From assembly GCF_900182595.1 (NCBI RefSeq), contig NZ_FXTN01000003.1:434001-498000 (forward strand): 64,000 nt of DNA, in the 5' to 3' direction. Position 1 is the stretch's first letter. Each line of letters begins with the position of its first letter. This DNA is from Pedobacter westerhofensis (GTDB lineage: Bacteria; Bacteroidota; Bacteroidia; Sphingobacteriales; Sphingobacteriaceae). Below, piece after piece: positions 10,181-19,553 of the stretch. The notes under the pieces were generated by a model. The model saw nothing but the letters and a program-made list of their open reading frames with translations, did no database searches and was not told the DNA's origin. A program made the translations under genes and the position numbers.

Positions 10181-11275
10181 TTATTTGACCTGATCCGCGC
10201 CAGATGCAATCAACTGCTGTTTTTCCAAAAGCTCTTGCAATGAGGCATAGAGTACCAAAAATTCTTCCGTCGCTGCCAGTTCGGGTATTAAATTTAGTTT
10301 TTTAATATTTATATTGATCCTTTCGATAGGTCTAATCAATTCATTAACCTGCAGATCATTGATACGCTCTATTGCCTGAAGCTGGGCTTTTAAACGCTCC
10401 TGATTGTTAACACTTGCTGTAATGTCTGTTGCATTTAAGGAAACACCAATTCTTTGCCCTCTGCTGTCAAACGCACATTCAAAATTTACATACCAGCATA
10501 TTTTACCTTTAAAATATTCCAAATGCCTTTCTACGCTAATATTTTCGCCACTGAGCGCCCTGTTAAAGTAAGCTACAAACTCATCCAAAAATTCTGGATG
10601 AACATATGGTTTCACGTCTGATCCCACCTTTAAATAAGCCTGGCGATTTTTAAAAATCAGATCTGAGATACTTTGATTAAATGCAACCACACGCATGTTT
10701 TCATCCATCAGTAAATGGCAGGAACTTGAACTTTGGAAGTAAGCGAGCAAAGTATTGGAAGATGAAAGCGACTGTTCATACTGCTCTTTCAGAATCTGAT
10801 GGGTAATATCGAATTCAAGAAGCCGGGTCACCTGCTGGGCAAGGCTTCTCAGCATTTCCTTCTCCAATTCCGGTAAGTCCCTGATCTGAGTATCAAAAAC
10901 GCACAACGTACCTACTGCGTTTCCCTTTTCAGTAGTTAATGGCATCCCCGCGTAAAATCTGAGATGTGGGCTGCCCTGTACAAAAACATTATCTGCGAAC
11001 CTTTTATCTTTTGTGGCGTCTGGTACGATCAACAAATCGTCGCTTTTTAGTGTAAACTGACAAAATGTGTTGGTATAATCTACCTGATCAATGTCAGCGC
11101 CGGTTCGAAATTTTACAAACTGCGTCTCTCCGTCCATCAGGGTAATCATCGCAATCGGCGATCCGCAAATCTCCGCTGCAAGTTCCACAATCTCCTGTAA
11201 TTCCTTGTCTTTACTGATATCTAATTTTAAAAAGCGGTCCACATCAGCCAGCCGTTCTGTATTATATCTTTTCAT
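10181..11275 (-). CDS. GAF-PAS protein with degenerate DHp and no ATPase domain
   Basis: Paralogue of the gene at 9052. The start at 11275 (MKRYNTERLADVDRF) is preferred to the upstream in-frame ATG at 11344, because the paralogues begin at the same point of the GAF domain. GAF (about 5-160), PAS (about 180-285), then a helical tail. The tail aligns with the DHp of its neighbour (LQSHELRKP against LQVNELIRP), but the phospho-accepting His is Asn (Asn311). There is no HATPase domain. It therefore cannot take part in ordinary His phosphotransfer, and a purely structural or ligand-sensing role is likely. It lies between the hybrid kinase and the 362-residue paralogue, 40 bp from the latter. Confidence 0.85.
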   Translation of the reverse strand: MKRYNTERLADVDRFLKLDISKDKELQEIVELAAEICGSPIAMITLMDGETQFVKFRTGADIDQVDYTNTFCQFTLKSDDLLIVPDATKDKRFADNVFVQGSPHLRFYAGMPLTTEKGNAVGTLCVFDTQIRDLPELEKEMLRSLAQQVTRLLEFDITHQILKEQYEQSLSSSNTLLAYFQSSSSCHLLMDENMRVVAFNQSISDLIFKNRQAYLKVGSDVKPYVHPEFLDEFVAYFNRALSGENISVERHLEYFKGKICWYVNFECAFDSRGQRIGVSLNATDITASVNNQERLKAQLQAIERINDLQVNELIRPIERININIKKLNLIPELAATEEFLVLYASLQELLEKQQLIASGADQVK

Positions 11276-11407
11276 ATTTGATATGTTAGCGAAAAAGATG
11301 AATGCATTGACAGTATATATCAAGAGTTGGGCAATTGCCCCCACTTAACAAATATTGATAAGTTTATACTCCAATGAGTACTGTTGCTTATTTTATGTTT
11401 AGCAGGA

Positions 11408-14400
11408 TCACATGAGTTCAGTACAAACCTCTATTTCATCACTTACGGCTTTGAACATACCTTTCGCAGCAGAAAGAGGCTGATCCCCGATCAGCTCTAT
11501 TTCACGGGCAAGTTTCGCCAGTTTAGGGAGGCCAGCAGAAACAGCTGTGCCATACATTTTATGGCCTTCTGCCGAAATTTGCTGTCTTCTCTCCTGATCG
11601 ATAGCTAGTTGAAGTACCGATAAGGATTGTTTTAACTGAACTTTTGTCAGCGCTAAAATCTCAGCAAGGATTAAACTATTGTCGCCGATATGTGTCCGCA
11701 AAATAGCAGGATCAAAATGCTGCAGATCTTCAGTAGCAACATAACTGGAATAAATCTCTGCAGGCTCCTGGATGTGCAACCATTTTTTGAGAATTTGGAT
11801 AACCGTGTCCTCAATTACAGGTTTAACAACAAAATCATCCATTCCTGCGCTCACACATCTTTCGCGCTCATCCTTTACATTACCTGCAGTTAATGCGATG
11901 ATAGGTACCCGGTGTTTATTGTCTTCCAGTTTCCGGATGGCCAAAGTGGCCTCGTACCCGTTCATATCCGGCATTTGTACATCCATCAGGATCAGATCAG
12001 GTGATGTCTTTTTAAAATGTTCCACTGCTTCTATACCATTTCGGGCTTCAATCACTTCTGCATTAACGGCCGCCCTGCTGATAATTGTTTTAGCCAGAAG
12101 CATATTAACAGGGTTGTCGTCTGCTACCAAGATCCGTAATGGTGCAGCTGTAATTTCTACAGAAATAGCCTTCACATTTGATGAACCTGATTTGTCTTTT
12201 AATAAAAGGTGAGACAGCATTCCGTATAATTCTGTCATTTTCACAGGTTTTACTAATCTTGAGCTGACCTGCAGTTCATCACAGGCACGTATTATCTTTT
12301 CATCATCTGACGAACTGAACAGCAGGACTATAGGCTGCAAAATGGCGGTATCGTTAAAACTTTCTCTGATCTGCCGGATGGTGTCCAGACCATCGAGGTA
12401 TGGCATATGGTAATCCATTAAAATAACGTCAAATTTTTCTCCGGCGGCTAAAATTTGAAGGGCCTCAAATCCATTTTTAGCCTGGATGCTTTTGATCCCC
12501 TTAAGGAGAAGCATTTCTTCAAGGATGATCCGGTTATTGGTATTATCGTCCACAATCAGTGCCTTACTGATCCAACTGATATTTTCCCATTCTTTAGCGT
12601 CTCCTTGGGCGCAACGCAGCCACACCTCAAAAAAGAATTCGCTTCCTTCACCCAGGGTGGTGTGAAGTTCAAGTTTACTGCTCATGAGGCCTAACAGCTT
12701 ATTTGTGATGGCTAACCCTAGTCCTGTACCACCATATTTCTTAGTAGTAGAGCCATCCTCCTGGGCAAATGCTTCAAAGATCTTATCTATTTTATCGGCT
12801 TTGATACCAATGCCGGTGTCTCTTACACTAAAACGTAACAGCGATTGCTCCTGATGATGCTGAACAACCTGAATCTTAAGTTCAATTTCGCCCTGGTCGG
12901 TGAACTTTGCGGCATTGCCAAGCAAGTTTACCAGGATTTGTTTTAGCCGTAGTGAATCTGTCCAGATAAAGCGGGGCAAGTCTGCAGAAAGATTCAGTAA
13001 CATCTCAAGCCCTTTCTTTTGGACCTGATAGGTAATTATATCTGTAGCCTGACCACTGATCTCATAAATATCGCATTCTTCGATATCCAGCTCCAGTTTT
13101 CCAGCCTCTATCTTTGAGAAATCCAGTATATCGTTGATAATCCCTAACAGAGCGTTAGCAGATTGGTTCACAATCGAAAGATATTGTAGCTGGGTATCAC
13201 TGAGCTCTGTTTTGAGTACCAGATCAGTAAATCCGATTACTCCATTTAATGGCGTACGGATCTCATGACTCATATTGGATAAGAAGTCCGACTTAGCAAT
13301 ACTAGCCTGTTCAGCGGCCACTTTTGCCTGGTCTAACTCATTTCTTTGCTGAACGGCAGCTGTAATGTTCTGTGTAAAGATCATCATACCACCTATAGTG
13401 CCATCCGCTATTGACCATGGCCGCATTTCCCAAGTAATAAACTGATTATCTTTACCGTCGCTGCCCACATAAATATCTTCTTCTTTCCGCTCTACCGCAC
13501 CATTAAGTATCCGCTGATGGCGCTGCCTTCCCTGTTCAGTTATAAATGGAAAAAAATCATAATAACTTCTTCCAACTATATTTTGGCCTTTGAGGCCATA
13601 ATCTTCCAGCCATCGGTTACTTACAGCGATATAATCCATATGTTTATCCAGCATGGCAACTGCTGCAGGAGTGTAGGTTACAAAGGAGGCCAGGATAGTC
13701 CTGGATCGTTCTGCTTCCAGTTCTATTCTCTTTCTCGTGTCTATATCCTGTAGAGAACCATATATCCTTATACAAGTTCCGTTTTCAAAAACAGGATTTC
13801 CGATTGATTTTACCCATACCTCCGAACCGGTGTAAGTAATGATCTGTAGTTCTATGTCCCAAGCCTGCCCCTTAGAAATTGCCAGATCAACCGCAGCCTG
13901 GATCTCCTCGCGCCCCGAACCCTTTTTATAAAAGCTAAGTCCTGTTTGCAGGCTAGGTTCAATATCTTCGGGGAGTTCATGGATTTCCCGGGTTACCGTA
14001 GTCCAGTACACTTCTTCATTTGAGAGGTCAAGTTGCCATCCTCCAACCCGGGCAACCCTGTTAGTCTGCTCAAGCATTTCTTTTAACTGAGAAACGCGAT
14101 ATTCCATTTTCTTATTTTCTGTAATATCCAGGGCATTGCCTATCACGTATGGGGCCTTTCCATTTCTTGATTCCAGGACATTATTGAACATCAGTGTTTT
14201 TAAGGAGCCATCCTTATGGATTACCTGCATTTGCCCTTCCCCTCTGCCGGATTGTTGAATTTCTTTTAGATAAGCTGTCAGATAAGGGTGCCGTTCTTCA
14301 GGTATTACATCAAAAAGACTCATTTTTGTAATTTCTTCCACACGATAACCCAGTATTCCTGCTCCTGCCTCATTGACGGAAGTGAAATTTCCCCCGAGAT

Positions 14401-15331
14401 CGTGCGTAGCGATAAAGCCCTGTGAATTTTCGATGACAGCGCGGAGATCTGCTTCTTTTTCAGCCAGTTTTTCTTCGTTTTCTTTGATCAGTGTGATATC
14501 TCTTCCAACAGCAAACAAATTATCAGTATGGAGCTCGGGGCTAACGACCCACTGAAATATTTTATATGTTCCAGATGCAGTTTGAAGGCGGTGTTCAAAA
14601 TTGATGATGGATTCGCCCTGTTTCAACTTTTCCATCTCCATAGCGGTAGTCAGCTGGTCCATGGGATGTACAAGATCAAAAATCGTTTTTCCCAATATCT
14701 CTGCTTCAGACCAGCCAAGCAACTTTTCAAAAGAAGGGTTTACCTTTCTAAAAAAGCCATCTGTACCTGATATACATATGAGATCATTGGATAACAGAAA
14801 TAACTTTTCGAAATTTCTCAGCTCTTCTTTAAGCCTCCTATCGGTGATCAATTGCATCACCTCTATACTTAAAAGATGTAAAGCCTGTTTTTGCCGGTCG
14901 TTAAGCCGGTTAGGCTTCCTGTCTATCACGCACAATGTACCCAGCTTATACCCTGCGGGATCAATCAGCGGATATCCCGCATAAAACTTCAGATGCGGTT
15001 CTTCTGCTACCAGAGGATTCTCCTTAAAACGTTCGTCAATATCAGCATCACAGACTTCAAACAATCCATCATCCATGATTGTGTACTGACAAAATGCAAT
15101 TTCCCTTGGCGTATGATCAATATTCAGACCAACTTTAGATTTAAACCATTGCCTTTCCTGATCCACCAATGTGATCAATGAGATGGGCATATCGCAAATG
15201 ATTGCAGCCAGAGCAGTTATTCTATCATAATCCTGCTCAGACAGAGAGTTCAATATTTCATAGCTTTTTAAAGCCTTTAGGCGGTCACTCTCGTTTTCTG
15301 GTAGAGGTAGGTTCTCCATTTGTTTAACCAT
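11408..15331 (-). CDS. Large hybrid histidine kinase, GAF-PASx4-HK-REC-REC-HPt
   Basis: Soluble 1307-residue hybrid kinase with no membrane segment. Order: GAF (about 10-160), about four PAS/PAC units (about 165-660), DHp with the His in SNMSHEIRTPLNGVIGF, HATPase (N box NLLGNAAKFTDQG, G1 DTGIGIKAD, G2 GGTGLGLAI), two receiver domains (phospho-Asp in VILMDYHMP and LILMDVQMP) and a C-terminal HPt domain (His in AEGHKMYGTAVSAG). All phosphorelay parts are intact. The alternative start MENLPLPE lies 12 bp downstream. Its GAF domain resembles those of the two ATPase-less proteins encoded directly downstream, suggesting one signalling unit. No DNA-binding output is encoded nearby. Confidence 0.92.
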   Translation of the reverse strand: MVKQMENLPLPENESDRLKALKSYEILNSLSEQDYDRITALAAIICDMPISLITLVDQERQWFKSKVGLNIDHTPREIAFCQYTIMDDGLFEVCDADIDERFKENPLVAEEPHLKFYAGYPLIDPAGYKLGTLCVIDRKPNRLNDRQKQALHLLSIEVMQLITDRRLKEELRNFEKLFLLSNDLICISGTDGFFRKVNPSFEKLLGWSEAEILGKTIFDLVHPMDQLTTAMEMEKLKQGESIINFEHRLQTASGTYKIFQWVVSPELHTDNLFAVGRDITLIKENEEKLAEKEADLRAVIENSQGFIATHDLGGNFTSVNEAGAGILGYRVEEITKMSLFDVIPEERHPYLTAYLKEIQQSGRGEGQMQVIHKDGSLKTLMFNNVLESRNGKAPYVIGNALDITENKKMEYRVSQLKEMLEQTNRVARVGGWQLDLSNEEVYWTTVTREIHELPEDIEPSLQTGLSFYKKGSGREEIQAAVDLAISKGQAWDIELQIITYTGSEVWVKSIGNPVFENGTCIRIYGSLQDIDTRKRIELEAERSRTILASFVTYTPAAVAMLDKHMDYIAVSNRWLEDYGLKGQNIVGRSYYDFFPFITEQGRQRHQRILNGAVERKEEDIYVGSDGKDNQFITWEMRPWSIADGTIGGMMIFTQNITAAVQQRNELDQAKVAAEQASIAKSDFLSNMSHEIRTPLNGVIGFTDLVLKTELSDTQLQYLSIVNQSANALLGIINDILDFSKIEAGKLELDIEECDIYEISGQATDIITYQVQKKGLEMLLNLSADLPRFIWTDSLRLKQILVNLLGNAAKFTDQGEIELKIQVVQHHQEQSLLRFSVRDTGIGIKADKIDKIFEAFAQEDGSTTKKYGGTGLGLAITNKLLGLMSSKLELHTTLGEGSEFFFEVWLRCAQGDAKEWENISWISKALIVDDNTNNRIILEEMLLLKGIKSIQAKNGFEALQILAAGEKFDVILMDYHMPYLDGLDTIRQIRESFNDTAILQPIVLLFSSSDDEKIIRACDELQVSSRLVKPVKMTELYGMLSHLLLKDKSGSSNVKAISVEITAAPLRILVADDNPVNMLLAKTIISRAAVNAEVIEARNGIEAVEHFKKTSPDLILMDVQMPDMNGYEATLAIRKLEDNKHRVPIIALTAGNVKDERERCVSAGMDDFVVKPVIEDTVIQILKKWLHIQEPAEIYSSYVATEDLQHFDPAILRTHIGDNSLILAEILALTKVQLKQSLSVLQLAIDQERRQQISAEGHKMYGTAVSAGLPKLAKLAREIELIGDQPLSAAKGMFKAVSDEIEVCTELM

Positions 15332-15527
15332 TAAAAGTTTAATTTACCATTTTATATAGTAATAAAACAAAAAAATGAAACCAAATGGAAAGATTGCAAA
15401 TCTTAATTTTGGTTTTCCCAGGCCTCAAATGTGCATTAATTAAACCATTTCCTGTTTGATTTACGTTTAATCACGGATTTAGTCCAATGTTAGGCATCAT
15501 ACTTAAAAAAATGACGTCAGGAAATAG

Positions 15528-15890
15528 TTAATCCTTATCCAAAAATAGATATAGGGAAACTATTTTTCCATTTTCAATTATCGCTATATCTTTACCAGCT
15601 GCTACAGGTTGTTGAGCATCTGGACCCAATACCCAACTTACATATTGAATATTATGATTTATTTCAAAATCAGTTGTAGTGAATTTAAAACTTTCAGGCC
15701 AGCTGAGCTGAAGTTTATCAATCAAGTCATTTATAGCAGTGAAGCCTTTAAACGGCTCACTATAATCATTCTCAAAAAAAACGATATCGCCAGAATAAAT
15801 TTTTTCCATGAGTTCCAATCTTTCGACTGAATTTCGGTTGTTCCAGATCAGTAGTAAACTATCTTCTAAAAGTTGTGACATAGACTTCAT
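15528..15890 (-). CDS. NTF2-like / SnoaL-type small protein
   Basis: A 120-residue cytoplasmic protein with the helix-then-curved-sheet pattern of the NTF2/SnoaL fold (LERLELMEKIYSGDIVFFEND, then F.G...I...ID.L, then VSWVLGPD and a C-terminal IVSLYLFLD strand). Proteins of this fold act as small enzymes or ligand-binding domains; no catalytic residues can be assigned. It is transcribed alone on the minus strand. A perfect inverted repeat TTGCAAAT-GAT-ATTTGCAA lies about 50 bp upstream of its start and could be an operator. Confidence 0.7.
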   Translation of the reverse strand: MKSMSQLLEDSLLLIWNNRNSVERLELMEKIYSGDIVFFENDYSEPFKGFTAINDLIDKLQLSWPESFKFTTTDFEINHNIQYVSWVLGPDAQQPVAAGKDIAIIENGKIVSLYLFLDKD

Positions 15891-16205
15891 ATTTTTTTAT
15901 GTATTATATAACTAGAATAAAGTTAGGTATGCAAAATGGATTTGCAAATGATATTTGCAATGCAGTAACCTTGACTATTATCAATTGCTGGTTTCACAAA
16001 TGCTGATTTACAGATTATAGAGCAAAGCCAATACATGGAACATATTTGTCCCCGCACTAAATTCTTTCTAATATTATATAGTGAAGGCAAACCATAATTA
16101 TAGCTTTTGTAATTACCGATCCACCTGCTACTCTACCTGGATAAAATTTATCTAATAGTAGTCATAGTGTTAAGAAAAACATTTTGAAAATTTGGCGCTT
16201 TTTAT
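15891..16205. other. Intergenic region with an inverted-repeat operator candidate
   Basis: No gene seen. It holds the promoter of the NTF2-like gene (start 15890). At 15942-15960 there is a perfect 8-bp inverted repeat, TTGCAAAT and ATTTGCAA, with a 3-bp spacer: a regulator-binding-site shape. The rest is AT-rich and unremarkable. Confidence 0.5.
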
Positions 16206-16832
16206 CTATAGAAGATCATTGCCATTGTTTTGATTGCTAACATTTAGCTTTTTAGCGATAGCTGTTGCCTCTTTGTGTCGTTGCTGTATCTCTGAAAGGG
16301 CATTGATCGCAAATGTTTTGATATCCTTGTTCTTGAAGGTAACTGCTTTGCCGAACAACATATCGTAGTGGGCCAGTGATGTACTGACAAGTTTGATATA
16401 GGTTTTGTCTAATAGTTTCCCGGATACTGTTTTCAAAACCAGCAGTTGTGTGCGGTTTTCTTCAGATTGTACTGTTGGTGGATTGATGCCTTTTCCTTTT
16501 GCAATTGATGCCAGATCATTGTTTGCTTTCGTGCTGGCTGTGAACATCTTTTTTGCAAAAGACTTTACCAGAGGATCCTTAGTTTCTCGTTCCACAATTG
16601 CAGCTGTTTCAATGTCAAACAATGCACCATTGATGGCCTCAAGTATGAATAGTTTTTCATTTCCTTGCAGGTCTACGTCCGAGGTGTATATCTGGGCTCT
16701 TTTGGTAGTGTCAGTGGTAGTATCGGTAACGCTGGTTGCCGCCTGGTCCCGGTTATTTCTGTTTTGATTCTGGCAGGAAACTGTCGCAATAATGATCACA
16801 ATGGTATTTAACAGTAAGTTATTTTTTCTCAT
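16206..16832 (-). CDS. DUF4142-family lipoprotein
   Basis: A 208-residue probable lipoprotein: short basic N-terminus, hydrophobic stretch (NTIVIIIATVSC) with a lipobox Cys near residue 20, then a polar linker rich in Asn, Thr and Asp. The body is a four-helix ferritin-like DUF4142 domain (DLQGNEKLFILEAINGALFD, VKSFAKKMFTASTKANNDL). DUF4142 proteins are periplasmic or outer-membrane associated, are often linked to stress conditions, and have no established activity. Monocistronic on the minus strand. Confidence 0.8.
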   Translation of the reverse strand: MRKNNLLLNTIVIIIATVSCQNQNRNNRDQAATSVTDTTTDTTKRAQIYTSDVDLQGNEKLFILEAINGALFDIETAAIVERETKDPLVKSFAKKMFTASTKANNDLASIAKGKGINPPTVQSEENRTQLLVLKTVSGKLLDKTYIKLVSTSLAHYDMLFGKAVTFKNKDIKTFAINALSEIQQRHKEATAIAKKLNVSNQNNGNDLL

Positions 16833-17190
16833 GGTAGTGATTTTTTGTTAAATATCAAGCGATCGAACTAGCTAGAAAATGATATAAATCACATATAGAT
16901 ATCCGGCAAGTTACTAATTTACTTTACACACATCATATCTGCACCCAAATAGACGCGTCTATGGTGTCATAGATTCGATTGGCCGCAATCAATTAAAAAT
17001 ACATCTCATTTTCGCTAATAGGGAATCTTCAACTAATGAAGGCGAAATCAGTATAATTGGAGATTAGATTTTTGAAAATGTTATTGCGCGTCCACTGGTA
17101 AAGATTGTTAAAAGCAAACAATAATTAGTAATTGCTTAAATGGAAACCGAATAGAGTCTCCATTTGTTTCAGGGAGGGGATAAGGCATTG
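16833..17190. other. Intergenic region, nothing recognised
   Basis: A 358-bp AT-rich spacer upstream of the DUF4142 gene and downstream of the membrane PAS gene. No ORF, RNA gene or strong hairpin was found. It should contain the DUF4142 promoter. Confidence 0.4.
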
Positions 17191-18522
17191 TTAATCATTT
17201 CCTTCTTTCCCTCTCGTATTTCTAGGTTTGACTGATGAAACCACTTCACTATCTTTAATAATGCCTCGAATGACAGTATCTAGCTCTTCAATTGACATCT
17301 TCATGAATTCAAATAATTGTGAGTCAGATTCTGGTCTTTCTTCAAGTTCCCATAACGACCATAATCCTTTAATCCTGGCCAGAGGGGCCCTAACCATATG
17401 CGACTGAAAATACGCGATCTTTTTTAACTTTAAATTCTGCTCTTCTATAGCTTTATTATGAGATATCTGAGTAGTAATGTCCTGAGCAATCACCAATAAT
17501 GCCTGATGCCCATGGAAAGGGATTGTACTACATCTGATTTTTGCATAAAATTGCTTGCCGTTTTTTTTTCGATGAAGAGCTACATTACTAAAGATCGACT
17601 CATTGGCTACCGCATTGTTTAAGCGATCAACTATAAGATCTACTGGATCTACCCGGATTTGTTGAATGGTCATTTCCAGAAATTCTTCTGAAGAAAATCC
17701 GTATTTTACCATTGCGGCTTCATTTACTTGTAAAAAATAGAAGGTAGCAGGGTCAAATATCCACATGGGTGATGGATTATTGAAAAATAAACTTTTGTAA
17801 TGCCCTTCTGATTCTGCTAATTGTTTATTTCTGATAGTTTTATCAGCCACCTCTGTCTGCAGGATCTTGAGCAATTTATTCTCCTGCTCCATGGTGGATT
17901 GAAGCCCAACCAACAGATGGCGTATCTCTACAACGATCATGAAATTAAGAAATAAAAAATTAAGGGAATAGATCAGCCAGACGTCTATCTTATAATTATT
18001 TACAATTGTCCATCGCACAACTTTTTCGTTGATCAGTAAAGAGAAAACTGCGAAAATCAATGCATTTACACCAATACTGCAATAAGCAATCTTATCGGAA
18101 AAGAGCAATGAGATTATTACACTGATTGCTAAAAGATAGATACTGCCTACACCGAACGATCCCAAAGAAGCAATAAGGAAAACTGCTAATAAGGTTAAAA
18201 CGAACACTGCAAAACTCATCTTTATCTTGATAGGATATTTTGTACAAAGTATAAATATCGAAACAGATGAGAATGCAAAGATATCTACGCCAGGAATCCA
18301 GCGCGATCCTTCCCCCCAAAAGATAATGATGCTTGGGATCATTACCATCAGACTGGCTGGTATTGTAATAGCTGTAGTTTTAATGAACAATTCATCTTGC
18401 CAGTATGACAAATCTCTAATCCGGGAAGACTCATTCTGTATTAATCGGCGAGTCACATAGGATAGGTACTGCATCCACAATGCATGAGAAACTGAGTTGA
18501 TATATTTGATTGATTTATTCAA
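17191..18522 (-). CDS. Membrane PAS sensor with DHp but no ATPase domain
   Basis: A 443-residue protein: an N-terminal multi-pass membrane domain (about 5-6 hydrophobic segments, residues 55-200), a coiled-coil linker, a PAS domain (about 240-355; FNNPSPMWIFDPATFYFLQVN) and a helical segment with the DHp-like motif FQSHMVRAPLARIKG (His375). It ends about 70 residues after this His and has no HATPase domain, like the proteins at 9052 and 10181. It may sense a membrane or cytoplasmic ligand and pass the signal by contact with a complete kinase. No partner gene is adjacent. Confidence 0.82.
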   Translation of the reverse strand: MNKSIKYINSVSHALWMQYLSYVTRRLIQNESSRIRDLSYWQDELFIKTTAITIPASLMVMIPSIIIFWGEGSRWIPGVDIFAFSSVSIFILCTKYPIKIKMSFAVFVLTLLAVFLIASLGSFGVGSIYLLAISVIISLLFSDKIAYCSIGVNALIFAVFSLLINEKVVRWTIVNNYKIDVWLIYSLNFLFLNFMIVVEIRHLLVGLQSTMEQENKLLKILQTEVADKTIRNKQLAESEGHYKSLFFNNPSPMWIFDPATFYFLQVNEAAMVKYGFSSEEFLEMTIQQIRVDPVDLIVDRLNNAVANESIFSNVALHRKKNGKQFYAKIRCSTIPFHGHQALLVIAQDITTQISHNKAIEEQNLKLKKIAYFQSHMVRAPLARIKGLWSLWELEERPESDSQLFEFMKMSIEELDTVIRGIIKDSEVVSSVKPRNTRGKEGND

Positions 18523-19553
18523 CTATGGTGGCGTGCTAGTAACGTTCAATTCATTCGTAGAAAGATACATCTTTATTTTAGATATTAGTTTAACACTTTC
18601 AAAGAAAGCTCATAACATCCCAATTTCTGGTTTCGGATCTCTGGATGCCGGTTCTTTCGGAAGCTCAGCTATATATCTGCATCAGATATAAGACCTTAAT
18701 ACAAAACCTTCCCAATCACTATTTCCCCAAGCAGTTATCGTAGTGAAATTTAACTCAATAGGGGGGCAAATGAGTGCGGGGAAGACCTTGTGATATTCAC
18801 CAACGGTTAGCTAGGGGTTCAAAAATACCTGAACCAAATTAGATAGTTTAAGGATCCTGAGTTCATATTGTGGAATGAAGATTAAATGTCTGCATAGGTC
18901 AGATCAGATTTGAGCATGAAATAATTAAACCAGCTCCCGTTTACTTTTCCTTCTTATGGATTATGTTTTATGTGAGGAATATCGAACCTTCTGTAAATAA
19001 TGAGCAAATTGGAATATAGCTGGTTGGGATTCAAATTGTTTCACCTATCGAAAACCGCCGATCTTACAGTGCACTAAAACCACTTCAAGTTAAATTATTA
19101 AACCAAAGAAAACTCACAAACAATACTTTAATTTAAATATATAATCATATTGTTTTTATATTTTGCTTCAAATAAATGAATAGGGTTCAGATATATTTTT
19201 GCATCTCTTTCAAAATAAAAGATGCTGTTCTAAAAAAAAATTTACGTTAACCACGGCTAACTCCTTCTTGACCACTAACAAATGGTAAATCACCAAGTAA
19301 TCAGCATTTTTTTCGGCATCAGCTTGTTCAGTTTATATAAATAATTCATCAAACGAAAGTTGCGTTATAATCGAACGAATAAAATCGAAATTAGACCCCC
19401 ATTTTTCCATTAACAAATACACAGATACAACTATCAATCTACACATTGTTAAAAATCTTCTAATATAGCTTAACCGAGTAAAATAGCGCTTTTGGCTATA
19501 AAAAAGGCTGTTTTTATAAAGTATCTTAGTAACATATAAATTACACTCCTTTC
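18523..19553. other. 1-kb intergenic region without a supported gene
   Basis: Between the start of the membrane PAS gene and the GT4 gene. All frames are broken by frequent stops. Two short minus-strand stretches (about 18,620-18,690 and 18,700-18,800, roughly 20-35 codons each) read like protein ends but match nothing I recognise, so a decayed gene is possible. Just upstream of the glycosyltransferase, TATAAAAA/TTTTTATA (19497-19518) forms an inverted repeat. No tRNA or other RNA gene seen. Confidence 0.45.

Noticed and set aside
18497..18691. 64-codon plus-strand frame at the start of the 1-kb gap
   Set aside because: Overlaps the start of the membrane PAS gene, has no recognisable features and does not look coding.
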